Shown: positions 24,039-37,368, counted from the stretch's first letter. The stretch is DNA of 64,000 nucleotides from Phorcus lineatus (GCA_921293015.1 OV121086.1:44223402-44287401), one strand, 5' to 3'. The notes: generated by a model from the sequence alone, not told the origin. Program-made: numbers and translations.

Positions 24039-24040
<2 letters not shown>

Positions 24041-24073
<33 letters not shown>
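24041..24073. repeat. Second (TA)n tract
   Basis: About 33 bp of pure TA repeat follow the palindrome, so the hairpin unit is embedded in AT microsatellite on both sides. Confidence 0.9.
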
Positions 24074-24078
<5 letters not shown>

Positions 24079-27000
24079 TGTACTGCGAAAGGAAATGAAT
24101 GATGACAAGATGACAATGAAATTTACATGAAAATAATACTTTGATATTAACTCGAATTTCTGTATAAGTAAGATTCTTTCTAAATTAGAGGGGTGAATTA
24201 TATGATATTATGCAAGGAAAGATAGCATTGTGTTAATGATGGATGACAGTGTTTCAAAGAATAAATATTCTTAATGCTACCCTTTGAGCAAAAGTGAAAA
24301 ACAATGTTTTCCTTTGAATGAGACAAGAACAGTCCAACACAAATGGAGAACGTCCTCATCTGTGATAACATTCTATCATTAACGCTCATTCTATAATTAT
24401 ATCACATATATTATGGGTAACACGAATCAAGTTACAGTTAAGTACAGGTACAGTTGCTTGCACTTAAAGACAACTTCAGATTCAGTACATACGAGTAGTC
24501 TCTTAGCCTATGATAAAAAAGCAAAATAAAACTTACATCAATTCAATGTACCCTATGGCAAGAAATAGGTTTTTGATTATCCTGTTTTCTTATGGAATTA
24601 TTCTTACGGAACTTTGAAATGGTAGTAGATTATTAGCCAGTAAACATCGATTGGAAGATGTCTTCTTGTTTTGACATCGTTGGCATAAAGTGTAGGCTAT
24701 GTCCATAATTAAACTAGATAAAGGAACTGGGATTGAATAATAGATAGAAGAAATGGATGAGAGGTATAACCTTTCATATCTGAGTGGCCTTTCGTAAACA
24801 AAGCTCCATTCTGACGATATCCTGTTACTACTTCCCTCATTAGAAAATGTCAAAGATGGTTGCTCGATGTAACATGGCAACATCCTCCAATTTGATCCAG
24901 GCTTTAAATCTGCATCTTTTTACACACAAGGCTTCCGAGGAAATATGAATCAACATGTACACATTTTATCGTATTTCAAATACTAATTTGGCTCCTGTCG
25001 CCAAAGTGCCTTCAGTAACTCATACCTATGAATTGCTTTGTATTTAGTATAAGGTCAGGCACGATGGTTTGTATTCAGTGGTTTATAAACGTGAGTGAGA
25101 TAAGTAAATAAGACAGTAACATCAATTATGCATAAAGGAGATATTTTATGACTTTAGTCCTATTTTAATAGCTCAGTTAAACTCGAAATGTGTATCAACG
25201 CTAAAAGTTATAAATTGAATGGTTTATATTTATAATTATAAAACATCATTCCCGTATATATTTTATGTTAAGTAAATCATTTGCATTTCGTATTTTACCC
25301 ATCAGAGGGTATTTCACCTTTATAGGAAAATGCAAAATCCTTATTATTTAAAAAAATTCATATTAGTCAAAAGTAGTTCTAATGACTGTTATATACGGAG
25401 GAAAGCTGTTGACGACGTCCGACTTATAACTATTACTAACATTACTATATACCATCGATCTTAGTTTGGGATTATAATAAACCTAGCCTCTCACGGCTAT
25501 TCAAATGTGAAACTTGATTTCGTTTTGGTTAAACGGGTAAGCAATGTGCATCTTAACAACTTAAACGCTCTCTTAAAAAGTGAAAGTAACACGGGAAATG
25601 TTTGCGACCCATCTACTTTGAATGTGGATATATTTTAAATCAGTGCAGGTTGAAGAAGGGAACAGTAGACATATCTCCAGTGTTTAATGAAAAAGTAAGA
25701 GGAACTATCTTAAAAATGTCCCTGGATGTGGGCGGTGATTTCAGAGACTTCTGTGCCGCTTCTGGCCAAATGTCTGTGTTAACTTTCAAGCATTCTGTCT
25801 TCTTTAAGCAGTCTCTATCACTGAAAATCTGTTTATGATGTTTATTTGAGAATTTAGAATTCTTCCTAAAATATTATTCTTAAAAGTCTTTTTTTACAGT
25901 TGTCTTATCGTAATTTTTTAATGTAGGCCCAGTTAAAAGACAGTTCTGAATTTCAACTAAAACTATTTACTTTTTACTTGGCCTAAAGGATTTACCTGAT
26001 TTATCAAATCAATACTTACAGGTATTCATATTGAGTACATGTAACATTTCTTGACTCAGAGTTTTAATAATGAAATAGAGTAATCAGATGACATGATATT
26101 TAATTCGAAAGTTATTTTCATACACCTGTAGTGATAATACATATACTGCTATAAATACATGAACATGTTCGTAGGTCGTGCGTCATTGTCAATCCAAAGA
26201 CATTTGTTTCAACCTGAAATTCCTGAAACATAATAAATTTGAAACTTAGACCTATCATATGCGTTCCAAATCCCACCATCTACAATCAAACCCACAATTT
26301 CAATTACGAATCGTCATGCAATCGCATCATTATTTGGACCAATGATAATTTTCATGTAGAAACTTAGATCATCCTTAGATTATTTCTATTATTTCGTTGA
26401 TGGAATATATCATCATTAATTCAACATGGTTTGACATAACTTATCTGAGGTCATTATCAATGACATATATAAGTAACCATAGATGAAACATGGACTAATG
26501 GACTTATTTACAAATTTTAAATGGTTTTAATTTGAAGAAATATACATAAAGAACTAGATCCTTTTAACTGATGATAAACTAAAAGGAACCTTTTTTAGTT
26601 CAGACATCTAAGTCACATCTGATACAGGACAACCTCCAAAACATGACATTTATAGAGAATCTACTTTATCACTCTACCATACGTAATCTTTAACAATACG
26701 TTCGTTTTTTTCTTTCTTAATATATCTCATGAATTAGAACTAGTGTTACCAGACATATGTCGTACACTTATATTTCGACTTTGTTACTTTGCCTTTATAT
26801 GTATACATGTACAGTATTCCTATATAAACTCACCAGAAATCCAGTGACCTTCCTAAACCATCAAATGTCCTCTGAATTCATCTTGCCAGGTGAAAAGAAT
26901 GATAGCAAGTGCACACCTAGCCCACTTAGCTCATGCACCAAACATCTTCAACCAATCAGATAATCAGTTCACCATTAGTGGATTGATCCTAATTTACATG

Positions 27001-27347
27001 AACTGACCTATGGCACAAACAATGGACTGGCCCTTATTTACATAGGACTACACCTGAATTGATCTCTGACCTCAAATATCCAGGACAAGGTCAGGTCATA
27101 TGTCAACAACAAAACATAACACCACACAACAAGATTAAAAGAAATTACTAACTAGATTTCACATCGTATTTTACTGCAAGAAGTATTTACACCTTGAACC
27201 TGTTATATAGTATCGTGCTATATGCAAGTTTATTATGTAGGCTTATTTTTCGATTGGTCGAGAAGCGGTCACGTGTCAGTCGACAGAAAAGCATATTGAC
27301 TTCATTCGAGTCCGACCAAAAGTGATATTGACTTGAAATAGACATAA
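24074..27347. other. Intergenic DNA, no gene seen
   Basis: AT-rich with no convincing coding frame. Near 26970-27060 there is a loose ~46-bp direct repeat (TGGATTGATCCTAATTTACAT and TGGACTGGCCCTTATTTACAT). From about 27240 the sequence becomes richer in CpG (GGTCACGTG, GTCGAC) and leads into the CRE cluster. Confidence 0.5.
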
Positions 27348-27398
27348 TGACGTCAAACCGTTGTTACATGACGTCATCCTATTGTTATCGTGACGTCA
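27348..27398. promoter_or_regulatory. Three evenly spaced TGACGTCA sites
   Basis: Perfect palindromic CRE/ATF sites lie at 27348-27355, 27369-27376 and 27391-27398, with start-to-start spacing of 21 and 22 bp, about two helical turns. Such a cluster could bind bZIP factors cooperatively (inference). The adjacent giant palindrome suggests it is part of a mobile or fold-back unit. Confidence 0.5.
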
Positions 27399-27490
27399 TT
27401 AGACCGTCATGTTGAACAGTTGATCAAAATTGTTGTTAATGACTGTAGTTTTTTCTTTCCTTTTCGTATTTATTTTGAAACATAATAAAA

Positions 27491-27635
27491 CAATTATGGA
27501 CTGGTGAATTCGGTCAATACCTGTTTTTATAGACCCGAGGAAAGCAATATTGACCTCTGACTTCGTCCTCTGTCAATATTGCTTTCCTCGGGTCTATAAA
27601 AACAGGTATTGACCGAATTCACCAGTCTATAATTG
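27491..27635. repeat. Fold-back palindrome, 64-bp arms
   Basis: Arms 27491-27554 and 27572-27635 are reverse complements at 63 of 64 places, with a 17-nt loop. The only mismatch is near 27499. The near-perfect match implies recent origin, or homogenisation by the palindrome itself. A transcript would form a long hairpin. No clear target duplication was seen outside the arms. Confidence 0.9.
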
Positions 27636-27989
27636 TATAATATTACGTATTCTAATATTCATATCCGAAGGTTGTTGGCTGAATTTCAAATAAATGTCTT
27701 ACTTTTGACTGTTTTGGAAACGATACAGGAATACGAAATAAATAAAGCTTTTTACTCAAAATTCAAAATAGAAATATCCCATTTATTATTTTTCGAATGT
27801 CCAAATCAGAGAGTCAAAATCATGTTTACACTGATGCGACTTGGTAACACAACTTGTGTTTCAATTAATCTTAAAATTTTGTTAGAGGGAAGTGCAGATC
27901 TATCATCTTTTTAGCATGTACTCTATCAGAATCCAATCAAAATTAGACTTAGACAACATATGATTAAACAAAATTATGTACTTTTAATT

Positions 27990-29743
27990 ATAGATACCTG
28001 TTTCGTACGAAATTTACTGAGATTAATAAAATAATATCCCCTTCTCAAGCAGGTTTTAGAAAGGGATTTTCAACGATTGACAATCTATTTGTCATGAATA
28101 TGCTTACTCAACTTTTCAAATAAGCAAAGAAAAAATTGTATTGTACCTTTATTGATATTTCTAAAGCGTTTGACAATGTCTGGCGAATAGGAATGTGGCA
28201 TAAGTTACGAAGTTATGGTATTGAGGGTAAATTTCTCAATGTTGTAGAAAACATTCATAAAAATATTAATACCTTGTATTGCTGTGAATAATACACAATC
28301 AGAATATTTCCCATGTTACTCTTGTGTGCGGCAAAGTGAAAATTTATCACCCCTTTTGTTTTCATTATTCATGAATGACCTAGAGTCCCATCTTTGCAAA
28401 GCAGGCTCCACGGGAGCTCAATTTTAATGTAGTTACGACGAAACGAGTCTCATGTTACATGTTCTAGTTTTGCTCTACGCAGATGACACAGTTCTGTTTA
28501 GTAATGACCCCATATCCATGCAACACTCTTTAAACGCATTCAATGGATATTGTAAGTTTTGTAAATTGGAAGTTAATATCGCAAAAACCAAGGTTGTTGT
28601 ATTTGGAGGTGGACCCGCTAATAAGTATAGAACACGTTTTGTGTTAGGTGGTCAAGAAATTCAATTCCAAGACTCTTACACTTACCTTGGTATATCCCTC
28701 CATAGAAACAGAAAACTAGGTTTTGCCATTAAACAGTTGACGCATAATGCATCTAAAGCAATGTTTTGTCTTCTGCGTAGAGCAAGAAATAGCAATCTAC
28801 CATTAGATACTCTCTACAAAGCATTTCATGTCACGATAGCACCTATATTATTGTATGGTTGTGAACATTGGGGCCATGAAAACACCGAAGTCATTGAAAA
28901 ACTCCATCTTAAATTTCTAAAACTGTCAACTGGTTTGAGAAATTCTACAGCTAATTGTTTTGTATATGGTGGGCTAGGAAGAGATCCATTGAGCATAAGA
29001 ATATCAAAAAGAATTATCATGTTTTGGCACACTACACTTAGCACTGAAAAAAATAAATTATCTAAAACTATCTTGGAATGCCTGATGCATGATAAGATTT
29101 ATAATGGTAAGGACAATGATTGGCTTAAAAATGTTAAGTATATACTGGATGGATGTGGTCTGAGTGACGTGTTCACAACTCCATATAACTATTCCCCTAA
29201 ATGGGTCTCGTCACAAGTAGAAATGACATTGAGAGATCACTTTTATTAATCCTGGCGAAGTTATGTTCTCAATAGCTCTAAAGGAATTTATTACAATCTG
29301 ATTAAAGATACACCTTCCTTCGAGCGTTATCTCCTACTACGAAAAATCTTTACAAATTCAAATTCTAAAATTAAGAACGAGTAATCATAACTTACCGGTA
29401 GAAACCGGCAGATGGCGTGGTCTACCCCGTGAGGATAGAACATGTCCTCTGTGCGATTACGTATTCAAATGTAAAGCTTTTGAAACAGAAAGACGCCTCT
29501 ATATTAATGAATATTACTTCAAATGGCCGAATATGTACAAATACAAAAGCCTTATATGTACTAATAGAATGTCAGATATTAAAAACCTGTCGAAATATCT
29601 ACCTATTGTTTACGGAAAGCTCAAATGAATTGTGTTGCTAATTTCACCACTCTTGTCTGTTTATGTAATATATGTATATTTGTATTCTCTTGTACCACCG
29701 TGGGTGGTTTTCGAGAAATAAACATCGATTTATTGATTGATTG
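27990..29743 (+). pseudogene. 5'-truncated CR1/L2-type LINE, ORF2 remnant
   Basis: The remnant begins inside the RT domain. Visible blocks in order are SPSQAGFRKGFSTIDNLF (near 28035), FIDISKAFDNVW (RT motif A), a changed motif B reading RQSENLSPLLF (Gly to Ser), LLYADDTVLF (the YADD catalytic box, near 28475), then the connection and C-terminal region to about 29250. In-frame stops occur before motif A and at 29247, and the last part is out of frame. The longest intact piece is 28452-29249 (265 codons). The 3' end has a hairpin (CCACC-GTG-GGTGG), AATAAA and a TTGATTGATTG tail, as in CR1/L2 LINEs. It is related to the LINE at 37358-41636. It is inactive as sequenced. Confidence 0.85.
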
Positions 29744-32700
29744 TAATTGCCTACCATCATACAAAATACATCCACAACAATCAACACAATCAAGATGTTT
29801 TAATATACCACAACATTAAAGAATGTGAATGCTTATCAGATGAACATTACGAATCATACTATCACAAATGAAAACAAGAACAGAAGCTTGGTTAGATTAA
29901 CAGCCGTTTCACTGTAAAAACTAATTACGCCTTTGAATATATGAGTTGTTTTTGTGATATGGTTGAGGAGTATTCTTAAATAAATTAAGTAGATCATGTT
30001 GTTTCTGTATTGCAATAAACCGATATACAGATAATTCCGTGCACCCCTGTCGTCAAGTATTTTTGAGGGTATTGTTTTTCCAAACAAATTTCAAAAATTT
30101 AAACGTCCGCTTCCAGAACAAGAAGGCTTTAATATTTAGAGAAACATCGAGATTGAATACAAATATACATGTATGTTTGTAAATATATATGAACATGAAA
30201 CTCTTTTAAATATTAGCATTGCAGAGTGTCCGTTATTGAACTTTCTCTCAACTAAACAGGTATTGTGAGGTTGGTCAATTTTCTGAGAGAGGTTGTTATC
30301 GATAAAATATTGAAGTGCTTTAACTTGAAATTGTTTAGAAAGACTCTTTATTGTAAATGAACTCATTTCACAATTTAAGCTGGTAGTATAAGAGGAAGGT
30401 GCCTTTCAAATTGACAAAAATGGCCAAACAATAAATCAAATTGCAAGGACTCAAATTACAGATATTCGGAATGCCTTATATTACAACATAACGTTATGTT
30501 GAAATGGGAAATGAATCCAATAGATCATTTACCGCGTTAACACACTTTTCAACACAGGTTATAAAATGGGAATTGCATTAGTATCTAAATTCTGTTTGAT
30601 TACATGTAATTATCTTGTTGAACAATTCCCACTCACGTTTGTAGACCATTGCCTACAAAGCATCTTGCGTATTTTAAACTAAATGCCAAGTATTTCAGAT
30701 GTATAAGTAAAGAAAGACATGTCGGCGTCAGGAGCCAAAGTGGCATTTGAAATCGATTAAATGTGTGCATAGTGATTTATGTTTCCCATGATGTCTCTTA
30801 AGTAGTCGTAGATTTAACCCTGGATCCAATTGACTTATATAAGCAGTCCCCTTAAGCATAATGTGGGCATGACATCATGAGGAATTAATACCAAACTGGG
30901 GTCAAAATGAAGCTTTTTTGTAGATCATTGAGTAGTTAAAGGTTATACTTCTTCGTTATTAAAAAGCCTTTAAGTCAATCCCAGTTCCTTCATAACATTA
31001 ATTTGATGTACACCCCATAACCTACCATAGCACGAAATCAAAGAAAAAAAGAAATGTTGAAATGAATATTTGATTGTTAATAAGCTTCTACTAATTAAAG
31101 TGATAAAGTCATTTCGTGAGGAATTTATCAATCAACGCTTTGCTTAAACAGGGACATACACTTTACAAATAGGTAAATGGTTAAGTAATGAAATTGTTAT
31201 AATCGCATTGGCGAAACTATATACCGAAAGTCTTCCTGTGTAGCTTGTGTATTTACTGAGTTTTCATTTGTTTGTAGATTCAAACTTCATGTAATCTTTC
31301 AATACTTTAAGAACACAAGGTTGCAAAACCTTAACTAACCTTGGTGTAAAATCGTTTTAGGAGAAAAATATCTGATACAACGTACTCTTGTTCTAATTTG
31401 GTTTCGGGATGTTTTGAGAATCTTTGAGTTTCAAAACCGACTGACATGCAATAGAAACTAGATGATACAAGGGATGATTAAAATATCAGTAAGCTAACAT
31501 AAACGAAAGATCGGATTTCAGTGCTTCAGCAACACCCAATTCACAAGTCCTAAATACCTCATCCGGCCAATTCGATAGTCAATGTTAATGAAAGTGACAG
31601 CGACCTATGGTGCAGCCTTCTTTCAGAACTTCAGAATTGAAATTCAGAATAATTTTTAACAAGCATCTTTATTTCGCCACACTTTCCCAAGGAAATACAC
31701 CTTTAATCAAAGGGATACTACCGCCTTTGAAGTTTTTAAAAACAATGCAACGTTACTGAAAAAAATCACTGTCGATAAAATTTATTACGTTTAATCTAAT
31801 TCTCAACCCGTCCTGTTAAACACATCAAAGCGTCAGAAAGTAATTATCAGTGATATACCATTATATCTCGCAACAATTAATAAAAGATGAAATATACCTG
31901 TTTGAAATGTGCCCCTTCTTGTAACAATAGTGATTAATCACATTAAAACCTAAAAAACTTCATCAAACGTGAAAGTAGGTCCTAATTTAGTTGATTACCG
32001 TTACTAACAAGAATCCAGTTATAACAGAGAATTTCATTTGACAAACATTGTTCGTCACAATAACGAATTACTCATATTTTTATGTTTGTAAATATGAGTT
32101 ATTTGTGGTTTCATTACAAAGTAAAATGCAAAGTGATTGATCCGCTATATAAATGCATTATGATCTCGTGGCTGATTTTGTTTTCCTATAGACAACAGTC
32201 TGAAGACCAGCCCAAAGCCTTTAGGTACAGGATGGCTCATTGAATAAAAAACATTAAACATGTAATCAAGTCAATTGTTTTGTTTCCTATTGTTTTGTTC
32301 TAAGTAATTTCACTTGATTGTGCTTTTCGTCACAGAAATGGTCGTGTTGCGTTTACATTCTTTTTTAAACTGAGTCCTCATAAGCATCGGTTTGGTTATC
32401 AACTTCTTAAGTCCTAACTTTAGTAACTATTGGTACATATCCATATGAACAAATTAATAAATCAGCAATATGAATTGCAGCGAGACCTTTTTCCTAGTCT
32501 TTTGTACCTTATTTAATTATCTATTCTACTAACCCCCAGTAGGGGCTTAATAGATAGGAATATACAAAGCAATACCTTATCGAAAGTAATCTTTATTTTC
32601 TTAAATATTTAAGATGGGGCTCAATGTTTAATTTGTATGCGATTCTTTTCATATTTACATGAAAGCAATTTTGTTTATCCTTTCTGCTTAATGAATACAA

Positions 32701-34984
32701 TCAAAATAAGAACAATGTTTAACCATGCAGTATGCTTTAAAGTTGATTTCTTTTATGCATTTTGTAAAATTTTCATTTGGAATCAGTTTTTTAAACACTT
32801 AAATACAACACTATGTTTTGAAAAGCTTATCTTAGATAGAATGTAAAATATAAGACTTCAACTGCAATTAAACAATAATTTTATTCTAGCCGATTTCCCC
32901 CTCTTTTACATCTAAGAAATAATGATATTGAAGATTATGGCACTTCCAAAATCTCAAAACCTTCTATATAGTACATTGTGAAATAAAGGTTGAGGATACA
33001 ATTCCCTGCTATCCTTTCAATTGATTTAGTCACAAACCACCAACTAAGGTAATATATCATTACTTGCAATTAATGGATTGTATATGAGATCAGACATAAA
33101 ATTCTTTGAGGAAACATTTCCTTAAGACAAGGTGAAAATAAAAGTGTTCACTAAACTCGAGGAAATCTGTACTTGAATTATAAAGCGCACCTGACAATCA
33201 AGTAAAGGAGAGAGTTCTTTTCGTTAATTTATCAAGCAAACAACGAACGAAAAAATACTCTAGCTCTTTAGCTTTACTTGGTGGTAAATGATTTCTGCTT
33301 ATAATCAAAGGTTTTGCAAACGCTTTAGGTTTTTATCTAGGAGATTGCAAGTGTTATCGTTGCATCTCAGAACACATCCACCAGATTTCTTAATTGAATA
33401 TTCATCGTTCATGTGAACAATTAATGAACCGACAGTGCCCATCTCCGGATTGAGCAGCATGATATACCTTTCTCATTTACAGCTGCAAGCTTTGTGTCAC
33501 TTTCATCATGTCATATTGGGGACTTACAGATAACACTTTGTTCAATACCTTAACGACAGAAATAATTATTTTTCCGTACTTCTATTTGCTGGGTAGGTAA
33601 ACTACTTAGCCATAAAAACGTCTATGACGTTCCGATTACGTGCATGATTTTCTCGGAACTTACAGGCAGTAAGAACGTTTATGACCTTTCTTATTGACTA
33701 ATCATGCGATAAAACCTGCTGTCCGTTTTCTGTATCAGTCATGGTATTTTCGTTATTAAACGATAAAAACGAGATCAAACAGGCTTTTACAAGACCAATC
33801 ATTCGTCTGTTAATTGTCTTGAGGTAAAACTTTGAAATGGATTTTTATTTTCTATTCTTCGCCTTTAATCTTGAAATTGATATCTACCTCTAATTCCCTT
33901 GTGAATTACTTAAAAGCAGTCATGTCAAGTTAAGATCATAATATTGATAAATTATATTAAAGCTAGGATTTGAAGGATTCATATATGTATCAGAACGTGT
34001 CAGATTACAATGCTTAATGTTTAAGCTTTATTAAATGTTACGCAAACAACCCAATGATGTATGGGGTATGATATGTCTTACGCAACGCTTACATTATAAC
34101 AGAACCAGATACATTCATGCAAGAATTTACGTCATGCCTTATTATTTGAGACGAGTTCGTTTAAAGAACCAAGGTTAAATATTTGAAGAAAAGTTTTCGG
34201 TTTAAGTTTAAGTAATATAAGAATACGATGAGAGAAAAGAACCAGTTCAGTTCCAACAACACACTAACTATGCGAATAATTTGATCGGCTGTTCCAAAAA
34301 GCGTTAAAAAACCCAAAACGGACGATCGAAGGATTTGAACAATTGTATGCAAGATTTGCAAGGTAAAACTTAAATTCAAGAGTCAATATAAAGAGACACT
34401 TGGATCTCGATTGGTAAAGCGGCATCGTCTTAACACATTGTGAAAAATTGCGTATAATCTTTTGCCTACTGTACCATTCCTCCTTCCACTGAAATTTAAT
34501 CCAAGACCCATAGAAGCAATCTAAATAATATTGGTTGCTATCAAATGGTTAAACATTTTAACATAAATTTCAGTAATGTGTATTTGTTGAATTATATAAC
34601 TTGGTTATATTTGCAACAATGACACATTACTTCACTCGTAATCACATGCTAATTATCTGTATGCTGGTGCAAGTGTATTTTAAAGGTCAACATTCCCTTA
34701 ACTGGCATTTACAAGTCCCTTTAAATATATATATTGGTGTTGAATGGGTGTGCTATATAGTGGCTTGAGCCTGCTGTTTCAGATGCAAGACCAATCTTCT
34801 TGATAATGATCTATATATGTGGTCGTATAAATATCTATTGTAATCTGTAGGTGGTTCGCAATAAGGTAACTATTTATGGGAGACTCAAGGGATTTCGAGG
34901 ATCATACACAATTTTCCAAACACAGTGCCGTCATCTATTAGTCCATAAAATAATTTCATTTCTTAACAACGATGTGTAAGTCAA
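29744..34984. other. Intergenic DNA with duplicated block copy 2
   Basis: No gene is supported. 30600-31600 is the counterpart of 21380-22680. The remaining frames are short and have no recognisable domain. Confidence 0.45.
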
Positions 34985-35077
34985 ATAGCAACCTCCGCCC
35001 TCGGTTGATATAGAAATGAACACGCTCGCTACCGCTCGCGCGTTCATTTCTATATCAACCTCAGCGGAAGTTGCTAT
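34985..35077. repeat. Imperfect fold-back repeat
   Basis: Arms of about 41 bp (34985-35025 and 35037-35077) pair with a few mismatches. The central part, GGTTGATATAGAAATGAAC, is perfect. The loop and inner arms are CpG-rich (CGCTCGCTACCGCTCGCGCG), unlike the AT-rich surroundings. Probably a fold-back MITE; no target duplication was found. Confidence 0.8.
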
Positions 35078-35543
35078 GTATACTACATACACACCCTGCA
35101 GTATTCGGCTTAATTGACATCATTTATTTTCTAATAATTACTTGATATTAGGCTAAAACTATCAAAACAATTTTCAAAACAGGTCAACATTGTTCAATGT
35201 CAAAAAACAATGGACCGAGCCCTAATTTGCCAATAGGGATGGTTGATAAGACAATCCAAATGTCAATCGCATATCCCTCAGGGTATAGTGGCTGAATGTC
35301 AGTTTGTTTGTCTGCTTGTATGCAGAAGTTGTCTATCATTTACATTGTCTTTGACCATTCTACAACATGATAACTATCAATGTACTGTGCAGTGACTGAA
35401 TAATCACATATGCTTACTCAAAAATTAAAGGCAACCATATGGAACTTCGTAAAATTTGCTTTATATTAGAAATTGTGACAACACAACACAAGTAATACAA
35501 GTAACATGCTGATATTCGTTCTTTTTCCTTTGTTTTTCAAAAG

Positions 35544-35803
35544 TAGACGATGGTGTATATGATGCAATATATGTTATGGATGATAACTTCTTTGCTTATT
35601 TTACAAAACGTTTCTCGGCTACTTCTCGCTCCATTCTTCCGCCTGAAGAAGAGCAAAAAAGTAATCCAGAAACGTTGCGTAAAAGAAAGGAGTTATCCAT
35701 TATGTTGTCTTGCATTTTGTTTACTATCATCATCCTATCGGAACGTTATTCATATATTTCGTATTCCAAATTTCACAATTTTATATCCGTTATTTTCTGT
35801 TAG
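35544..35803 (+). other. Possible terminal exon with a membrane segment
   Basis: A good acceptor (TTCTTTTTCCTTTGTTTTTCAAAAG) precedes an 86-residue open frame (85 codons plus 2 bases) that ends at TAG 35801. It starts like VYDAIYVMDDNFF, has an acidic-basic stretch (LPPEEEQKSNPETLRKRKE) and then a hydrophobic run (MLSCILFTIIIL). No family is recognised. The frame could be chance in AT-rich DNA. A similar VVDDSIYVR ending follows at 36180, after a weaker AAAG acceptor. Confidence 0.25.
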
Positions 35804-36241
35804 AATATTTAGCGTTATTTGATATATCGGTGTAAAATATAGTTCTTGTGTAACCTACAACTGCCTTCTCCGAACTCACAAGATAGTATTTTGATAATAT
35901 ACAAGTGACGTCAGTGTTTGCAGACTAAAAATCGGGGACAACATTGAAACACAATTAAATTTTTTTAAGGTTTTTGGTTCACATCATAGTCCCGCTATAC
36001 ACCAAAGCAGCGAAAAAAATCACCAAAACCTTGTCAAGTTTAACTGATATATATTTAGATTATCCTACATTTCAAAATACACTATTCTATAATGTGATAA
36101 ATATATTCTTATCTAAGTCTCAAAGTTGTTCTTGTCTAATGTATTCATTACTTAAAGTAGGAGTTGTGGATGATTCAATCTATGTAAGATGACGAAACCA
36201 TTTTCATCATATTTTTTCTTAATAACTGCTAAATTTCGCAG

Positions 36242-36415
36242 ATCGTAATTGACTTACTTCCAGTCAAAAATATTCTTGTACTTTGGGACAATATGATAGA
36301 GCTTTTCTTTAGTAACTGTTTAAATAAAGATGTTTCTTTATCTGATCGTGCTTATAGTTGCAAAAATAAGTTGAAGGAATATTGGAAAACAGATATGGCC
36401 CTAGTCGGTTATTAG
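36242..36415 (+). other. Possible terminal exon (57 codons)
   Basis: AAATTTCGCAG precedes an open frame to a TAG at 36413. The residues include LPVKNILVLWDNM and CKNKLKEYWKTDMALVGY at the end. Composition is protein-like, but no domain is recognised, and length alone is not significant. Confidence 0.2.
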
Positions 36416-37302
36416 CGACTTCAAAAGTAAGATCGGAATTTTATCCTATAACTTCATCACACGAAAAAGTAAAATGAAAGTTTCTGTTCGACAGCTTCCT
36501 GATTATTTTATGGGGTTTTTTTTCTTTGTAAAAGTTGCATTAGGTATCATATGATTATAATAAGAGGACCCAGTAGTTTGGAAAAACTGGTCAACTGCAT
36601 TTAATTTTCAAAACTTAACACTTTTACGAAACCATTTGAAGCTTTTGCCAAATTGTAGGTAGCTCAAATGATATTGTATCAATGAGGATCTAAAAAAATA
36701 TCAGATATGAAAAATATTAAAATTAAAGGGATTGTCGGGAAAAGGACATTGGGTTCCGTCTTTAATGTATGTTATTAAATGAAAACATATTTCTATAAAA
36801 TTCTCTTGTTTGTATTTTGGTTTGTTTATAATGCATATGTTCGGGTATGCCTATATAAGTCCGAGTTCTTTGGTTTGCTTATGAAACTATTTTTCAGGCA
36901 ACTCTTCAATGTTTAACTGTTTAACCTATTTCTCTATGGGGTGTAAATAATTTCAGTCTGACTTTACAGAGATATTAAAATTTTTATGTTTACCTTTGAC
37001 ATTTTCCTGGTTTCAAGTGAAACACGAAGCTCCCTTTTATTTCTTTCCTACTGTTAAACGAATGAAATCTTTTCAAAATAAACGTATTCTGATATAATTT
37101 TTGACAAAATAGAAATTGTATCCTAATGTAACGAATGAAAACATATCGCCCAAACGCAACTGAGGAATATCAGTTGACTGAACAAGGGATTTTTTTCACG
37201 ATTTTTTTCATTTGCACATGAATTGGACGCGCTAAGAGTATACAAAGCGGTGAATTCGATCATTTCCTACTCGTGTTACGGAATAAGCAGAAGTAAATAC
37301 CA
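36416..37302. other. Intergenic DNA up to the Tc1 remnant
   Basis: AT-rich, no coding frame. The left terminal inverted repeat of the Tc1-like element may lie near the end of this stretch, but none could be identified. Confidence 0.4.
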
Positions 37303-37357
37303 CGTTTAACAGCAGCAGAGCGAGAAAGAGTCACCGGAATGTCACAAGTGAGGGTTT
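37303..37357 (+). pseudogene. Tc1-like transposase, 5' fragment
   Basis: The frame beginning at 37303 reads RLTAAERERVTGMSQVRV, the typical start of a Tc1/mariner DNA-binding domain. It continues after the LINE insertion at 41637 with SNSQIARTFGCTRQTV. The split falls inside the first helix-turn-helix. A stop at 37294 and the lack of an upstream Met show that the real N-terminus is lost or diverged. Confidence 0.75.
37344..37357. repeat. LINE target-site duplication, left copy
   Basis: ACAAGTGAGGGTTT is repeated exactly at 41637-41650. The two copies bracket the LINE and, when one is removed, join the two Tc1 transposase pieces in frame. Confidence 0.85.
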
Positions 37358-37368
37358 TCGTGCTAGCC

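Noticed and set aside
27633-27914. LINE C-terminal-like string (HLLFFECP) upstream of the 28-kb LINE
   Set aside because: The match to the usual HFLLVC motif is too short, and the order relative to the RT remnant is wrong for the same element.
37339-37368. Start of LINE ORF1 at the upstream ATG
   Set aside because: These codons lie in and next to the 14-bp target duplication and continue the Tc1 transposase frame, so the LINE's own Met is more likely 37369.
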